A DNA stretch of 64,000 nucleotides from positions 48,939 to 112,938 of the forward strand of contig NZ_GG668576.1 in assembly GCF_000160755.1 (NCBI RefSeq), in the 5' to 3' direction. This document shows, one piece after another, positions 7,209-17,004 of this stretch. Within the stretch, counting starts at the first letter, position 1. Each line of letters starts with the position of its first letter. The DNA comes from Proteus mirabilis ATCC 29906 (GTDB taxonomy: Bacteria; Pseudomonadota; Gammaproteobacteria; Enterobacterales; Enterobacteriaceae). Both the position numbers and the translations under genes were made by a program. A model generated the notes under the pieces. The model saw only the letters and a list, made by a program, of their open reading frames with translations, was not told where the DNA came from and searched no databases.

Positions 7209-9527
7209 TTATGGCTTAGGTATCGCAGTACCCCATTCATTCCACTCTTTTGGCTCTTTAGCATTGAGAATGAAATTCTGCTCTTGTTTTGCTTTAGCCT
7301 GGAGTGGGGTTGATGGCGGTGTAGCAAATGTAATGCCACCACGTATAAACTGCTTAAATGTACCGCTGCGGAATACTCCACCAGTTAAACCAAATGAGAA
7401 GTTATAACCTGATGAAAGCCAAAACTCTGTGTTATTACGTACCAGATATTGATATTTCTGACTAATTCTAATGTGGATCAATACTCTGTCAGACATATTA
7501 CCTAATTCTAGTCCGGTTACCGCACCTACTTCTAAACCACGATAATAGATAGGTGTGCCAATTTGCACAGATCCTGCTTCAGTCGCATTCAATACAAGGT
7601 TAAGGCCGTCTAGATACCGAGAGTCGGTAATATTTGCCGTTTGTAATTCAAATATGCGGTATACGCCACCATTGCCTGGCTCTGCCTTGATATAAGGCTG
7701 AATAAGAGAATCTAAATTATCGAGGCCTGAAGCGGTTAACTCAGGGGTGACTACCGCAAATCGGCTTCCTGAACGTGCAAAAGTTTTCACATATTCAGGG
7801 TAGAGTACCGCTGATACACTCACCGCTTTTTTATCCGCAGAAAGGGTTAGCGTTTCCACCTGACCGATATCAATACCTAGATAACGAATAGGCATTCCTT
7901 CAGAAAGTTTACTGGCATCGTAGGTTTTTAAAGTAATTTGAGCACCAATGGCTCTAGCACTCGTTTCGCTAGGATAAAGTTTATATCTTGAAACATTGTT
8001 ATTAATATTTTCAAAGTTATCAAAGCTTATCGCGCCTTTTAAGGCACGGTTTAGCGGCGTTGCTTCTACCGTTAATCCCGCACCATTTAATGAAACCTTC
8101 GCAGCACCTTCAGTCCAGAACACACTCTTTTCAGTAAGCAGGTGACGATATTGTTTAGAAATATGGACATCAATATCAAATTCATCCATTAAAGGCCGTA
8201 CATCGACGATTTCTCCAACTTGGAATTGGTGGTAAAGCACCACGGAACCTTTTTGAATACCCGGTAAACTAGCTGCTTTAAGTGTCAAAGTGACAGGTAA
8301 CTCATTGCCCTCAATACTTGCTTTAGCATAAAAATCATTGCGATAAAGGCGATATTGTTCTTTAGGGGCGCCTTGGCTACCCGGAATAAGGTGGATACCG
8401 CCTTCAAGCCACTCTTGAGGTGTGGCTCCTTGGATCTCAATACCATTTAAGCCCATATTGACGTTAATTCGGCTATTAGCGACAAATTTGCTGTTTTCGT
8501 AAATATAGTGTTTATATTCAGGTGCAATGATGGCATCGAAAATAACCCCATCATCACTGATGTTGCGCTGAATAATTTGTCCTATCGTAATGCCTCTAAA
8601 TAGAATAGGTTGCCCGGCATCTACACCCCAGCTCTCTTCACTGGTTAATGAGATAATTAATCCATCTTCACCATATAAGGCTTTGCCTGCATCCACGGAA
8701 GTGGCAGACTGTAGCACAAATTGTTGATTTTCTTGGGCTGGGGGACTATTTTCCGGAGAATCAAAGGCAATAGCACCATTAATTAAAGCAGAAACACTTT
8801 CCATTTTAATAGAAGCACCACTCTTTAGATTAAAGTTGCCCTGAAAGCCGGATACATTCCAAAAATGACTATCTTGACGGATCAGATGAGCATATTGTTT
8901 ATCAATACTCAGCTCGATAAAAATACCTTGATTATCTGGACGTATGGCATAGCTGTAAACTTTACCGACCGGAACTTTGCGATAATAAACTTGAGAGTCG
9001 ACATTAAGAGAGCCTAAATTATCCGCCGTTAAGGTGATAATTTGTTGGTTTTTATCAATGTTGGCTTTAGGACGAACCTCTTGAGCAACAAATTGAAACT
9101 GCTTTTCCCCATCTCCAGGAAGCATACTGATATAGTTGCCTCCCACTAAGGCATCTAATCCCGAAACACCAGAAAGACTGGCTTTTGGGGTAACAAGCCA
9201 AAATTGCGTATTTTTACGTAATGCATTAGCAAGGTTTTTTCGAATATCAGCGGTAACAATGACTCGGCGTAAATCATTACTGAGCGTCACGTCCTGTACA
9301 ATACCTACATCAACACCTTGGTAACGGATAGGTGTTCTCCCTGAAACAATACCAGAGGCTGATTGAAAATCGATGGTGATTTGTACGCCTTTTTCTTGCC
9401 AGTGTTGGAAAAGCAACCAACTCGCAATAAAAATAGCGATAACAGGGAGTAACCAAAAAGTCGAAATTTTACGTTTGCGACGTATTTCGGCTTGGGTTGC
9501 CTGTGTGTTGTTTTCTTCTTGTTGCAT
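7209..9527 (-). CDS. letB: LetB, MCE-domain lipid transport tunnel (six MCE domains)
   Basis: 772 residues, against about 877 in E. coli LetB (YebT). An N-terminal membrane anchor (STFWLLPVIAIFIASWLLF) is followed by tandem MCE domains that stack as rings into a periplasmic tube for lipids between the two membranes. I count six domains, beginning near GVQITIDF, QQIITLTA, GLIISLTS, LPVTLTLK, GAQITLKT and LNLVLNA. The third here aligns with E. coli domain 4 (WGVDAGQPILFRGITIGQ), so domain 3 is missing. The start at 9527 (MQQEEN) matches the family; the frame is open 23 codons further upstream. It overlaps letA by 59 bp. Confidence 0.9.
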   Translation of the reverse strand: MQQEENNTQATQAEIRRKRKISTFWLLPVIAIFIASWLLFQHWQEKGVQITIDFQSASGIVSGRTPIRYQGVDVGIVQDVTLSNDLRRVIVTADIRKNLANALRKNTQFWLVTPKASLSGVSGLDALVGGNYISMLPGDGEKQFQFVAQEVRPKANIDKNQQIITLTADNLGSLNVDSQVYYRKVPVGKVYSYAIRPDNQGIFIELSIDKQYAHLIRQDSHFWNVSGFQGNFNLKSGASIKMESVSALINGAIAFDSPENSPPAQENQQFVLQSATSVDAGKALYGEDGLIISLTSEESWGVDAGQPILFRGITIGQIIQRNISDDGVIFDAIIAPEYKHYIYENSKFVANSRINVNMGLNGIEIQGATPQEWLEGGIHLIPGSQGAPKEQYRLYRNDFYAKASIEGNELPVTLTLKAASLPGIQKGSVVLYHQFQVGEIVDVRPLMDEFDIDVHISKQYRHLLTEKSVFWTEGAAKVSLNGAGLTVEATPLNRALKGAISFDNFENINNNVSRYKLYPSETSARAIGAQITLKTYDASKLSEGMPIRYLGIDIGQVETLTLSADKKAVSVSAVLYPEYVKTFARSGSRFAVVTPELTASGLDNLDSLIQPYIKAEPGNGGVYRIFELQTANITDSRYLDGLNLVLNATEAGSVQIGTPIYYRGLEVGAVTGLELGNMSDRVLIHIRISQKYQYLVRNNTEFWLSSGYNFSFGLTGGVFRSGTFKQFIRGGITFATPPSTPLQAKAKQEQNFILNAKEPKEWNEWGTAIPKP

Positions 9528-10725
9528 AAGTATCCCATAATAAACGACTATCAAACCATTCAACGGCAAGGATAGTGAGAATGACAGCTGTACCAAAATA
9601 AAAAGCTGCAGGTCCCATAGTGAATGTCATTAACTGATCTCGATTAATTAATGACATCATCAGCGCAATCACAAACAGGTCGAGCATTGACCATCGGCCG
9701 ATCCAAGAGACAAATCGATAAAGTTTCATGCGCAATAGAGGGTGAATACGTGAGTTAAAATGAATGCTCAATAGTAACCCCAGCATAATGATTATCTTAA
9801 AGAAAGGCACAAAGATACTGGCAATAAACACAATAATTGCAATAGGTGTATTACCTGAATTAATTAAAGAGAGAACACCAGAAAAAATAGTGTCTTCATT
9901 ACGCTGGCCATTTAAATAAAAGATTGAGATAGGTAATAAATTTGCCGGTAATAGCAAGATCATCGCTGTAATGAGTGCTGCCCAGGTTTTTTGCAAACTC
10001 ATTGGTTGACGAGCACTATAGCAAGATTTACATCTTGGGCAATGGCTCGAAGGTGGCTTTTTAAAATGGTAATGACATGCATGACAGGTTGCTGGACTCG
10101 TTTTTATCTCTTTTTGCGGATAAAACTGTTGCCATAGTTGATCCATATTAATGTTAATAAGCATTAATAGACTTAAAACCATTAAAGCTGAAAAAGCAAC
10201 TAAGCCATGACCAATATAGATTGTGGCATAATCGCCTAGTTTTATGGTGGCAACACCAAGGCCAATTAAATAAACATCCAGCATTACCCATTCTTTTAGC
10301 TTACCTAACATTAATAGCACGGGACGTAAATTTAGATGTAAACGAGCCCCTAAATGGAGATATAAAATGGCAATGGGTAGACTAAGAGGAGCGGCAACGG
10401 CACAAAAGGCAACCATTGTTGCCGTTAATGGAGAGCCTTGTTGTGACATTAAGCGAATACCGTCAAGAACATTGGCTGATATCATGGTCCCTAATAAATG
10501 GATCTTGATAAGAGGTTGAGTAAAAGCGATAGACGCGAATATCAGCATGGTGATAGAGAGAATTAACAGCCGGGTTAATGACCAATCACGATAGGTCGCT
10601 AACTTGGCTTGACATTGTGGGCAATAGGCGTCTTCGCCGCGCTTGAGGTCTGTAGGAAGTGATACGAGGTGGTCACACTCCTGACAATGTATTGATTTGC
10701 TTTCTTTGGTGACTAAATCGCTCAT
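9469..10725 (-). CDS. letA: LetA, inner-membrane partner of LetB
   Basis: A 418-residue PqiA/YebS-family membrane protein. Two zinc-ribbon-like Cys clusters are visible: CQEC/CPQC near residues 14-40 and CHAC/CPRCKSC near the middle (~220). Each is followed by a group of transmembrane helices, so the protein is a tandem repeat of the PqiA domain. LetA sits in the inner membrane at the base of the LetB tube and is thought to load or unload lipids. Its 3' end overlaps letB, indicating coupled translation. It is divergent from msrC. Confidence 0.9.
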   Translation of the reverse strand: MSDLVTKESKSIHCQECDHLVSLPTDLKRGEDAYCPQCQAKLATYRDWSLTRLLILSITMLIFASIAFTQPLIKIHLLGTMISANVLDGIRLMSQQGSPLTATMVAFCAVAAPLSLPIAILYLHLGARLHLNLRPVLLMLGKLKEWVMLDVYLIGLGVATIKLGDYATIYIGHGLVAFSALMVLSLLMLININMDQLWQQFYPQKEIKTSPATCHACHYHFKKPPSSHCPRCKSCYSARQPMSLQKTWAALITAMILLLPANLLPISIFYLNGQRNEDTIFSGVLSLINSGNTPIAIIVFIASIFVPFFKIIIMLGLLLSIHFNSRIHPLLRMKLYRFVSWIGRWSMLDLFVIALMMSLINRDQLMTFTMGPAAFYFGTAVILTILAVEWFDSRLLWDTYATRRKQHTGNPSRNTSQT

Positions 10726-11002
10726 TTATCCGCCTATTTGGTCTTTCTTCTCGCTTATCCTAGCTTAAGCCCAAAAAAAACCTCTATACTCAGTGGGTCA
10801 CAAATTACCATTTTTATTATATTTACGCTTTTCATTTTACAATAATAAGTATCTGATTTTTTTTGTGTGCTTTTAGTGTGTATTATCGTTTTTTTGTAGA
10901 CTTATTGAAAAGTCTGTATTCAACCTCAAGATAAAATAAGCTAAATTACAAGATATGTTATCTATTTTAGTTATGCTTTCGTTATGCAAATAGGATCTTC
11001 TG

Positions 11003-11500
11003 ATGCCACAATTAAATTTTTATCAGGAACTCACTGATAATTTGTCAGCCTTGTTGTCTGGTGAAAATGACTTTATCGCATCACTTGCTAATACCAGTGC
11101 ATTGATTTACGAGAAGTTAGACAAGATAAATTGGGTCGGATTTTATCTTAATGATGGTAACTCATTAGTTCTTGGTCCTTTCCAAGGTAAAGTGGCTTGT
11201 GTCAGGATTGGTTTTGGAAAAGGAGTCTGCGGAACGGCATTCTCAGAAAACAAAATTCTAAGAGTTAATGATGTGCACCAATTTAGTGGACACATTGCAT
11301 GTGATAGTGCAAGTCAGTCTGAAATTGTTCTACCTTTAGAGGTAAATGGACAAATTATCGGCGTTCTCGATATCGATAGCCCTATTTTTGGTCGTTTTGA
11401 TAAAAAAGATGAAAATGGGCTTAAAGCGTTGTGTGACGTGCTCTGCGAGCATTTAAAAACGTGTCATACCGCAAAATATTGTGAATTTTGTGTAAGATAA
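11003..11500 (+). CDS. msrC: Free methionine-(R)-sulfoxide reductase
   Basis: A 165-residue GAF-domain enzyme that reduces free methionine-(R)-sulfoxide in the cytoplasm. The three redox cysteines are present as C66, C76 and C100, with the same spacing (10 and 24) as E. coli C84/C94/C118. The motif GFGKGVCGTAF surrounds the second. Extra Cys residues sit in the last 25 positions. It lies 5' of proQ in the same direction, as in E. coli, with 95 bp between, and is divergent from letA across 277 bp. Confidence 0.92.
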   Translation: MPQLNFYQELTDNLSALLSGENDFIASLANTSALIYEKLDKINWVGFYLNDGNSLVLGPFQGKVACVRIGFGKGVCGTAFSENKILRVNDVHQFSGHIACDSASQSEIVLPLEVNGQIIGVLDIDSPIFGRFDKKDENGLKALCDVLCEHLKTCHTAKYCEFCVR

Positions 11501-11595
11501 CAGGCGTTTGCCGTAGAAATTGTTGGCAACACTATTATAATGTCGCTTGTTCATGCCTGCGCTGGTTGGCAAAACCGTTGTAATCAGGAAATTTC

Positions 11596-12288
11596 ATGGA
11601 AAATCAACCTAAGTTGAACAGTAGTAAAGAAATCATCGCTTTTTTAGCGGAACGTTTCCCTAAGTGTTTTATCGCTGAGGGTGAAGCACGCCCTTTGAAA
11701 GTCGGTATTTTTCAAGATCTCGTTGAGCATCTAAAAGATGAAACTCAGCTGAGTAAGACACAGTTACGTTCTGCCTTACGCTTGTATACCTCAAGTTGGC
11801 GCTACCTTTATGGTGTAAAAGAAGGGGCTAAACGTGTCGACTTGAATGGTAACGACTGCGGAGAGCTGGAAGCAGAGCATATTGCACATGCTCGTACACA
11901 ATTAGCCGAAGCGAAAGCGCGCGTTCAAGCTCAACGAGCTGAGCAACGTGCTAAAAAGCGCGAAGCTGAAGGTGATAAGGAGACCAGTAAACGTCCGGCA
12001 GCGAAAAAGCCAAATCCTCGTCGTCAAGCACCTAAAGACGGTGAAAAACGACAGCCTCGCCCTCAAAAGCAAGCTAATCAAGCGCCTCGCAAAGCGCCAC
12101 GCCAAAATACTGAAAAGTTAACCCCAGTCAAAGACATCTCAGTGCTTACTGTAGGTCAATCGCTGAAAGTTAACGTTGGAAGTAGCGTGATGGATGCGAC
12201 AGTGCTAGAAATAGCGAAAGAGGGTGTACGTGTACAATTGCCTAACGGTTTGGCAATGAATGTACGCACGGAACATTTAAAGTTCTGA
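11596..12288 (+). CDS. proQ: RNA chaperone ProQ
   Basis: A 230-residue ProQ. The N-terminal FinO/ProQ domain spans about 1-110 ([27 protein letters not shown]). A long Lys/Arg/Gln/Pro-rich linker runs from about 115 to 175, and a C-terminal Tudor-like domain from about 178 to 230 ([23 protein letters not shown]). ProQ binds structured RNA 3' ends and sRNAs, and in E. coli also affects ProP levels. Its stop is 19 bp before prc, so both are probably co-transcribed. Confidence 0.95.
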   Translation: MENQPKLNSSKEIIAFLAERFPKCFIAEGEARPLKVGIFQDLVEHLKDETQLSKTQLRSALRLYTSSWRYLYGVKEGAKRVDLNGNDCGELEAEHIAHARTQLAEAKARVQAQRAEQRAKKREAEGDKETSKRPAAKKPNPRRQAPKDGEKRQPRPQKQANQAPRKAPRQNTEKLTPVKDISVLTVGQSLKVNVGSSVMDATVLEIAKEGVRVQLPNGLAMNVRTEHLKF

Positions 12289-12307
12289 TACGGAGGCCAA
12301 CCAGAGC

Positions 12308-14368
12308 ATGAACAAACTTTTAAATGTGGCTTTTGCTATCGGATTAGCGTTAACAGGCACTTCTGCTGTCATGGCTGATAAACCAGCCACGCCAGCCATG
12401 GTGACTATTAATCAATTACCGACATTAAAGCAAGAGCCACAACATTCCACAGTGAGTGAACGTGTCACCGCTCGTTTTGAACGTTCCCACTATCGTCAAT
12501 TCTCGTTAGACGCGAGTTTTTCCGAAAAGATTTTTAATCGTTATCTTAATTTATTGGATTATAGCCATAACGTATTATTAGCGTCAGATATTGCCCAGTT
12601 TGATAAAGATAAAACTAAAGTGGGTGAATATTTAAAAACAGGTGAATTAGGTCCTTTATATGATCTGTTTAACCTTGCGCAAAAAAGACGTTTTGAGCGC
12701 TTTCAATATGCTTTAAATCGATTAAATCAACCTATCGATCTCACTGGACAAGATAAATTTCAGTTAGATAGAACCAAAGCGCCATGGCCGAAAACGCAAG
12801 CTGAATTAGATAAGCTTTGGGATGAAAAAGTAAAATACGACTGGCTAACACTTAAACTCTCTGACAAAACAGACAGTGAAATCAAAGAAACACTGACAAA
12901 ACGTTATAAAGCTGCATTACGTCGCCAAACACAAAGCCAAAGTGAAGACGTATTCCAAATTATCATGACGGCTTTTGCGCGTGAAATTGATCCCCATACC
13001 AGTTATTTATCACCAAGAAATACGGAAGCCTTTGATTCAGAAATGAGCCTTTCATTAGAAGGGATTGGTGCCGTATTACAAATGGATGATGATTATCCGA
13101 TGATTAATTCCATGGTAACGGGCGGACCGGCTGCTAAAAGTAAAGCGCTAAAAGTAGGTGATAAAATTATCGCTGTCGGTCAACATAATAAACCCATGGT
13201 TGATGTGGTTGGTTGGCGCTTAGATGACGTTGTCGCGTTAATCAAAGGCCCTAAAGGTAGCCAAGTTAAACTAGAAGTTATCTCTGATGAAAAAGGGGCG
13301 AAGCCAAGAACTATCACTTTAACAAGAGAACAGATCCGCCTAGAAGATAGAGCGGTCAAGTTAACCGAAAAAGTGATTAATGGTGATAAAATCGCTATTT
13401 TAGATATTCCTAGTTTCTATGTCGGTTTAACTAATGATGTGAAAACCCAACTACAAAAAGTGGCTAAAGACAATGTATCTGCTTTAGTTATTGATTTACG
13501 TGGTAATGGGGGCGGTGCGTTAACGGAAGCTATTGCATTATCAGGTTTATTTATTCCAAGTGGTCCCGTCGTTCAAGTCCGTGATAATAATGGTCGAGTA
13601 CGCCAGGATTATGATCGTGATGATGTTGTCTATTATAAAGGGCCACTAGTGGTTATCGTTAACCGCTTTAGTGCTTCTGCTTCTGAAATTTTTGCTGCTG
13701 CAATGCAAGATTATGGGCGTGCATTAATTGTTGGTGAGCAAACCTTTGGTAAAGGAACGGTGCAACAATATCGTTCATTGACACGAGTTTATGATCAGAT
13801 GTTAAGTCCTGATTGGCCTAGTTTAGGTTCAGTTCAGTACACTATCCAAAAATTCTATCGTATTAATGGCGGAAGTACCCAATTAAAAGGGGTGACACCA
13901 GACTTGTTATTACCAAGCTTTGATAATTCAGAAATGGGGGAAAGCAATGAAGATAATGCTTTACCTTGGGACAGTATTCCACCGGCTAATTATAAGCTGT
14001 CTGAGTATTCAGAGAAAATAAAACAAGCACTACCTACATTGACGGATCAACATGCTAAACGCATCGCGAATGATAGAGAGTTTTCATATATCTTTGATGA
14101 TATCAAGCGCTACAATGAAGCTAAAGCCAAAGGTGAAGATAAGTTTATTATTCTTAATTTTGCAGAGCGCGAAAAAGAGAATAAAGAGCTAGAAGCCATA
14201 AAATTACAGCGTATTAACCAACGTCTTAAGTTAGAGGGTAAGCCACCACTAAAATCACTTGATGATTTGCCGAAGGATTATGAAGGCCCTGATCCTTACT
14301 TAGATGAAACGGCTAATATTGCGGATGATCTTGCAAAGGTATTAAAACCTAAGAAGTTATTAAATTAA
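12308..14368 (+). CDS. prc: Tail-specific periplasmic protease Prc
   Basis: A 686-residue S41 carboxy-terminal processing protease. It has a signal peptide of about 23 residues (ending VMADK), a long N-terminal helical domain, a PDZ domain around 235-325 (LEGIGAVLQ to PRTITL), then the catalytic core. The Ser-Lys dyad is visible: S457 in SASASE and K482 in FGKGTVQ, with the same 25-residue spacing as E. coli S452/K477. Prc trims periplasmic proteins such as FtsI and MepS. It follows proQ by 19 bp; terminator at 14401-14432. Confidence 0.95.
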   Translation: MNKLLNVAFAIGLALTGTSAVMADKPATPAMVTINQLPTLKQEPQHSTVSERVTARFERSHYRQFSLDASFSEKIFNRYLNLLDYSHNVLLASDIAQFDKDKTKVGEYLKTGELGPLYDLFNLAQKRRFERFQYALNRLNQPIDLTGQDKFQLDRTKAPWPKTQAELDKLWDEKVKYDWLTLKLSDKTDSEIKETLTKRYKAALRRQTQSQSEDVFQIIMTAFAREIDPHTSYLSPRNTEAFDSEMSLSLEGIGAVLQMDDDYPMINSMVTGGPAAKSKALKVGDKIIAVGQHNKPMVDVVGWRLDDVVALIKGPKGSQVKLEVISDEKGAKPRTITLTREQIRLEDRAVKLTEKVINGDKIAILDIPSFYVGLTNDVKTQLQKVAKDNVSALVIDLRGNGGGALTEAIALSGLFIPSGPVVQVRDNNGRVRQDYDRDDVVYYKGPLVVIVNRFSASASEIFAAAMQDYGRALIVGEQTFGKGTVQQYRSLTRVYDQMLSPDWPSLGSVQYTIQKFYRINGGSTQLKGVTPDLLLPSFDNSEMGESNEDNALPWDSIPPANYKLSEYSEKIKQALPTLTDQHAKRIANDREFSYIFDDIKRYNEAKAKGEDKFIILNFAEREKENKELEAIKLQRINQRLKLEGKPPLKSLDDLPKDYEGPDPYLDETANIADDLAKVLKPKKLLN

Positions 14369-14400
14369 GTTTTTCTACTTAAGAAAGTGATTCAAATTTA

Positions 14401-14432
14401 CCCCCAATAGTTGATTAATCAATTATTGGGGG
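14401..14432 (+). terminator. Terminator of proQ-prc
   Basis: A 14-bp stem (14401-14414 with 14419-14432, one G.U pair), 4-nt loop, followed by TTTTT. Confidence 0.9.
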
Positions 14433-14838
14433 TTTTTATTTCCCTATATTTGTCTAAAAAAGTATCTGGTATCTAATGCTTTATAATAACCTTAGTTATA
14501 TCTTTAGTGAGAAAATCGTCTCATACTATTATTTCGCTATTTTTCTCAGTAGTTATATTTAGTTACCAGTAACATAAGGATTCATTAAGATATTTAACTG
14601 CTTTTATATAAAAATATTCTTAATATCATGTAATCTAAGTTTTTATTTAAAATCTATTTGATACTAGCTTTGAAAAATATAAATAAATGGAATGCAAGGA
14701 GGTTTAGATAAAAAATCTTTTATAAGGTAAATAAAAGCTAGATTTTTATCTATTAAATAAGATAAAAAAATAAATGCCTTATTAAATGTGATTAAATTCA
14801 CATTTAATGGTTTACTTATTGCAATAAATGTAACATGT

Positions 14839-14887
14839 TGTGACAATGATCGCTCTAGTTGACATAAAATTACGATAGCATACAGAT
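14839..14887 (+). promoter_or_regulatory. Possible promoter region of the porin gene
   Basis: TTGACA at 14859-14864 is followed after 16 bp by TACAGA, a mediocre -10. A TGTGA half site sits 15 bp upstream and could be part of a weak CRP site. By eye only. Confidence 0.3.
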
Positions 14888-15272
14888 CATAAAATTTTGT
14901 ATCATTCTGACATACTAAGGTAATAGTAACAGATTAAAAATCTCACCCAAATGCTAAGTGCAAAATCTCTTCTCATCGGCGCAGTTATATAAACGCTAGA
15001 TGCGCTAATTTTAGAATAGATTTTCTCATTAAGGATTAATGACTAGAAGGTAAGTTATTTATAATTTGCTTAAGCATTTTATTGCTCAAAAAAGTAAATA
15101 ACAATGTGGTGAGATGACTACCTAGCATTATTGATGCTAAAAAAATAGCGATTTGGCTTAAGTTTATACAATTTAAGCGAGCGTTACTTTTAGCTAAATA
15201 TAAAAATAGTACTTTGTTTAACTTATTGAATATAAATAAATTTAAATAGTTATTAACCAGGTTGAATTTAAA

Positions 15273-16625
15273 ATGAAACTAAAAAGAATGGTGTTGTTTA
15301 TGTTTTCCCCTTGTTTTTTAGCTGTGAGCGCTGCTAATGCTGGGAATTGGGAAAATACAATTAAAGAAAGCTCATTTATTTCTGATTCTGAACTTGAGCT
15401 GACTACCATTAATATGTGGAAATACCTAAAAACAGAAAACCGTTTTGATAAACAAGAGCAACGTTATAGAAAACAAGTTGCTAATGCTTGGGGTCAAAAC
15501 TTCCAAGCTGATTTCAGATCTGGCTATTTAGGTGGCATTCTTGGATTCGATGTTTCTTATTATGGCGGTATTAAATTAGGAGCAAGTAAAGACTTCGCTT
15601 CTCGTGCCATATTATATAATGATGATGGTGAAGCAAAAGGCTATAACAAAATTGGTCAACGTTTTGCAAAAGTGAGATTCGATTTAGATCCTGTTTTAAT
15701 TAATGGTAAAGCGGGTTGGTTTACCTTGAAGAATACAGGTATTTTTACTAACTCACAGCGCTTATCATTAAACAGTTATAACGGTTATTACACTAATACG
15801 GCGATGGGTGATTGGAGTTTAGATTTGCTGTATCTCGACGGAAAAGTTATGCGTCGTGATAGCCCAAATATCGATAGAATGTATTTCAGTGATGGTAATG
15901 GTGTTAGACATAATATTGACCATGTTATTACTGGGGGAGTTAACTATAATTCCAAACCATTAAAAGTCTATTATTTCTATGGTCAGGCGGATGATGTATT
16001 CCGTCAACACGGTTTAGAAACAAAATATAAGTTAACATCAGACGTTACTCTAGGTGGTGTTGTTTATTACCACGATTATGGCAGTGAAGGAAAACGCACA
16101 TTAACCAATGCCAATGCAGGTAAACGTAACTTTGATAAGGATGCATGGCACTTTGCTGGTACTATGGAATGGCGTATTCCTGAATCAGCGTGGACCATTC
16201 GTACGGGTGTGACTTATACCGATGCGAAAAAAGCCAATGGTGTTGGTCAATTTGCGCGTAACCCAATTGGGAATACTCGTGGACGCTTTAACTCACCAGC
16301 TTATGCAGATATTGACTATGTGCGTGATGGTGAAGTGATGGGTGCATTAGAAGCTGCATACAAAGTTAACAATGAGTTGTCTGTTGGTGCACGAACTAAC
16401 TATAGTGAATTTAGTTACTCCGGCGAAAGATTAAAACAAGGGCAGTTTGGCTTATTTAGCTACTGGAAGCCAACGGCTAATCTTTCTATTTCGTTAAGTG
16501 GCGGTATTGGTTGGCACCATCAACAAGAAAATGATTACACCACACCAAAACTGTATGATGGTCACTCACGACGTGCTCACTCATTATCAGGCTCTATGAC
16601 AACGACATATCGTTTTAAAATGTAA
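15273..16625 (+). CDS. OprD-family outer-membrane porin (ChiP-like)
   Basis: 450 residues with a signal peptide of about 23 (VSAANA|GNWENT), alternating beta-strand pattern throughout, and a C-terminal strand ending in Y-R-F-K-M, close to the aromatic end expected of outer-membrane barrels. The N-terminus (SSFISDSELELTTINMWKYL) and GGILGFDVSYYGGIKLG fit OprD-type porins, which include the chitooligosaccharide porin ChiP and amino-acid or peptide porins. Substrate cannot be named. It stands alone, and the long upstream region suggests post-transcriptional control. Confidence 0.75.
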   Translation: MKLKRMVLFMFSPCFLAVSAANAGNWENTIKESSFISDSELELTTINMWKYLKTENRFDKQEQRYRKQVANAWGQNFQADFRSGYLGGILGFDVSYYGGIKLGASKDFASRAILYNDDGEAKGYNKIGQRFAKVRFDLDPVLINGKAGWFTLKNTGIFTNSQRLSLNSYNGYYTNTAMGDWSLDLLYLDGKVMRRDSPNIDRMYFSDGNGVRHNIDHVITGGVNYNSKPLKVYYFYGQADDVFRQHGLETKYKLTSDVTLGGVVYYHDYGSEGKRTLTNANAGKRNFDKDAWHFAGTMEWRIPESAWTIRTGVTYTDAKKANGVGQFARNPIGNTRGRFNSPAYADIDYVRDGEVMGALEAAYKVNNELSVGARTNYSEFSYSGERLKQGQFGLFSYWKPTANLSISLSGGIGWHHQQENDYTTPKLYDGHSRRAHSLSGSMTTTYRFKM

Positions 16626-17004
16626 TTGTTTATAGGGTAAGGGATAACAGAATTCATCCCTGTATAGGTGCATGGCTTGCCTGATGGTAAGCCATGTACA
16701 AAAATAGATAAAGCTGGCATCCAAGCCTTTAATCTAACAAAACGCCTTCAATTAATTTATTTTGTTAAAATTTCATCACTAGGCATTTATTTTTGGGCCT
16801 ATCTTGCCTAGACTGTTATTCCTCCTCTATGTGAAAATAATCCTCCATAATTTAGCTACTAATTACATTTTCTTTTATTAAAATGTAAAGTTATATCGTT
16901 TTTAGTAGCAAACAAGTTAAAAGACTTGATAAAATAAAAAAAAGCCTTATTTATAAGATAGTTTTTGCAATGTGGTAATTAGATAAAATAGGAACAGTAT
17001 CAAT
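16626..17004. other. porin-htpX intergenic region
   Basis: About 380 bp. A hairpin with an 8-bp stem (GCATGGCTT...AAGCCATG, about 16670-16696) follows the porin but lacks a clear U tract. The rest is AT-rich and carries the htpX promoter. No gene seen. Confidence 0.5.

Larger units (their letters stand above)
14369..15272. other. prc-porin intergenic region
   Basis: About 900 bp without a convincing gene. It holds the prc terminator, an AT-rich middle, and a likely long leader for the porin. A weak CRP-like half site (TGTGA at 14839-14843) and a TTGACA at 14859-14864 suggest a promoter roughly 400 bp before the porin ATG. Several weak inverted repeats lie between 14970 and 15190. Confidence 0.5.

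Noticed and set aside
14664-14846. 60-codon minus-strand open frame between prc and the porin
   Set aside because: AT-rich, no ribosome site or recognisable family, and it overlaps the likely porin promoter region.
16670-16696. Hairpin after the porin as a Rho-independent terminator
   Set aside because: The stem is short and there is no U tract; mentioned only as a hairpin.
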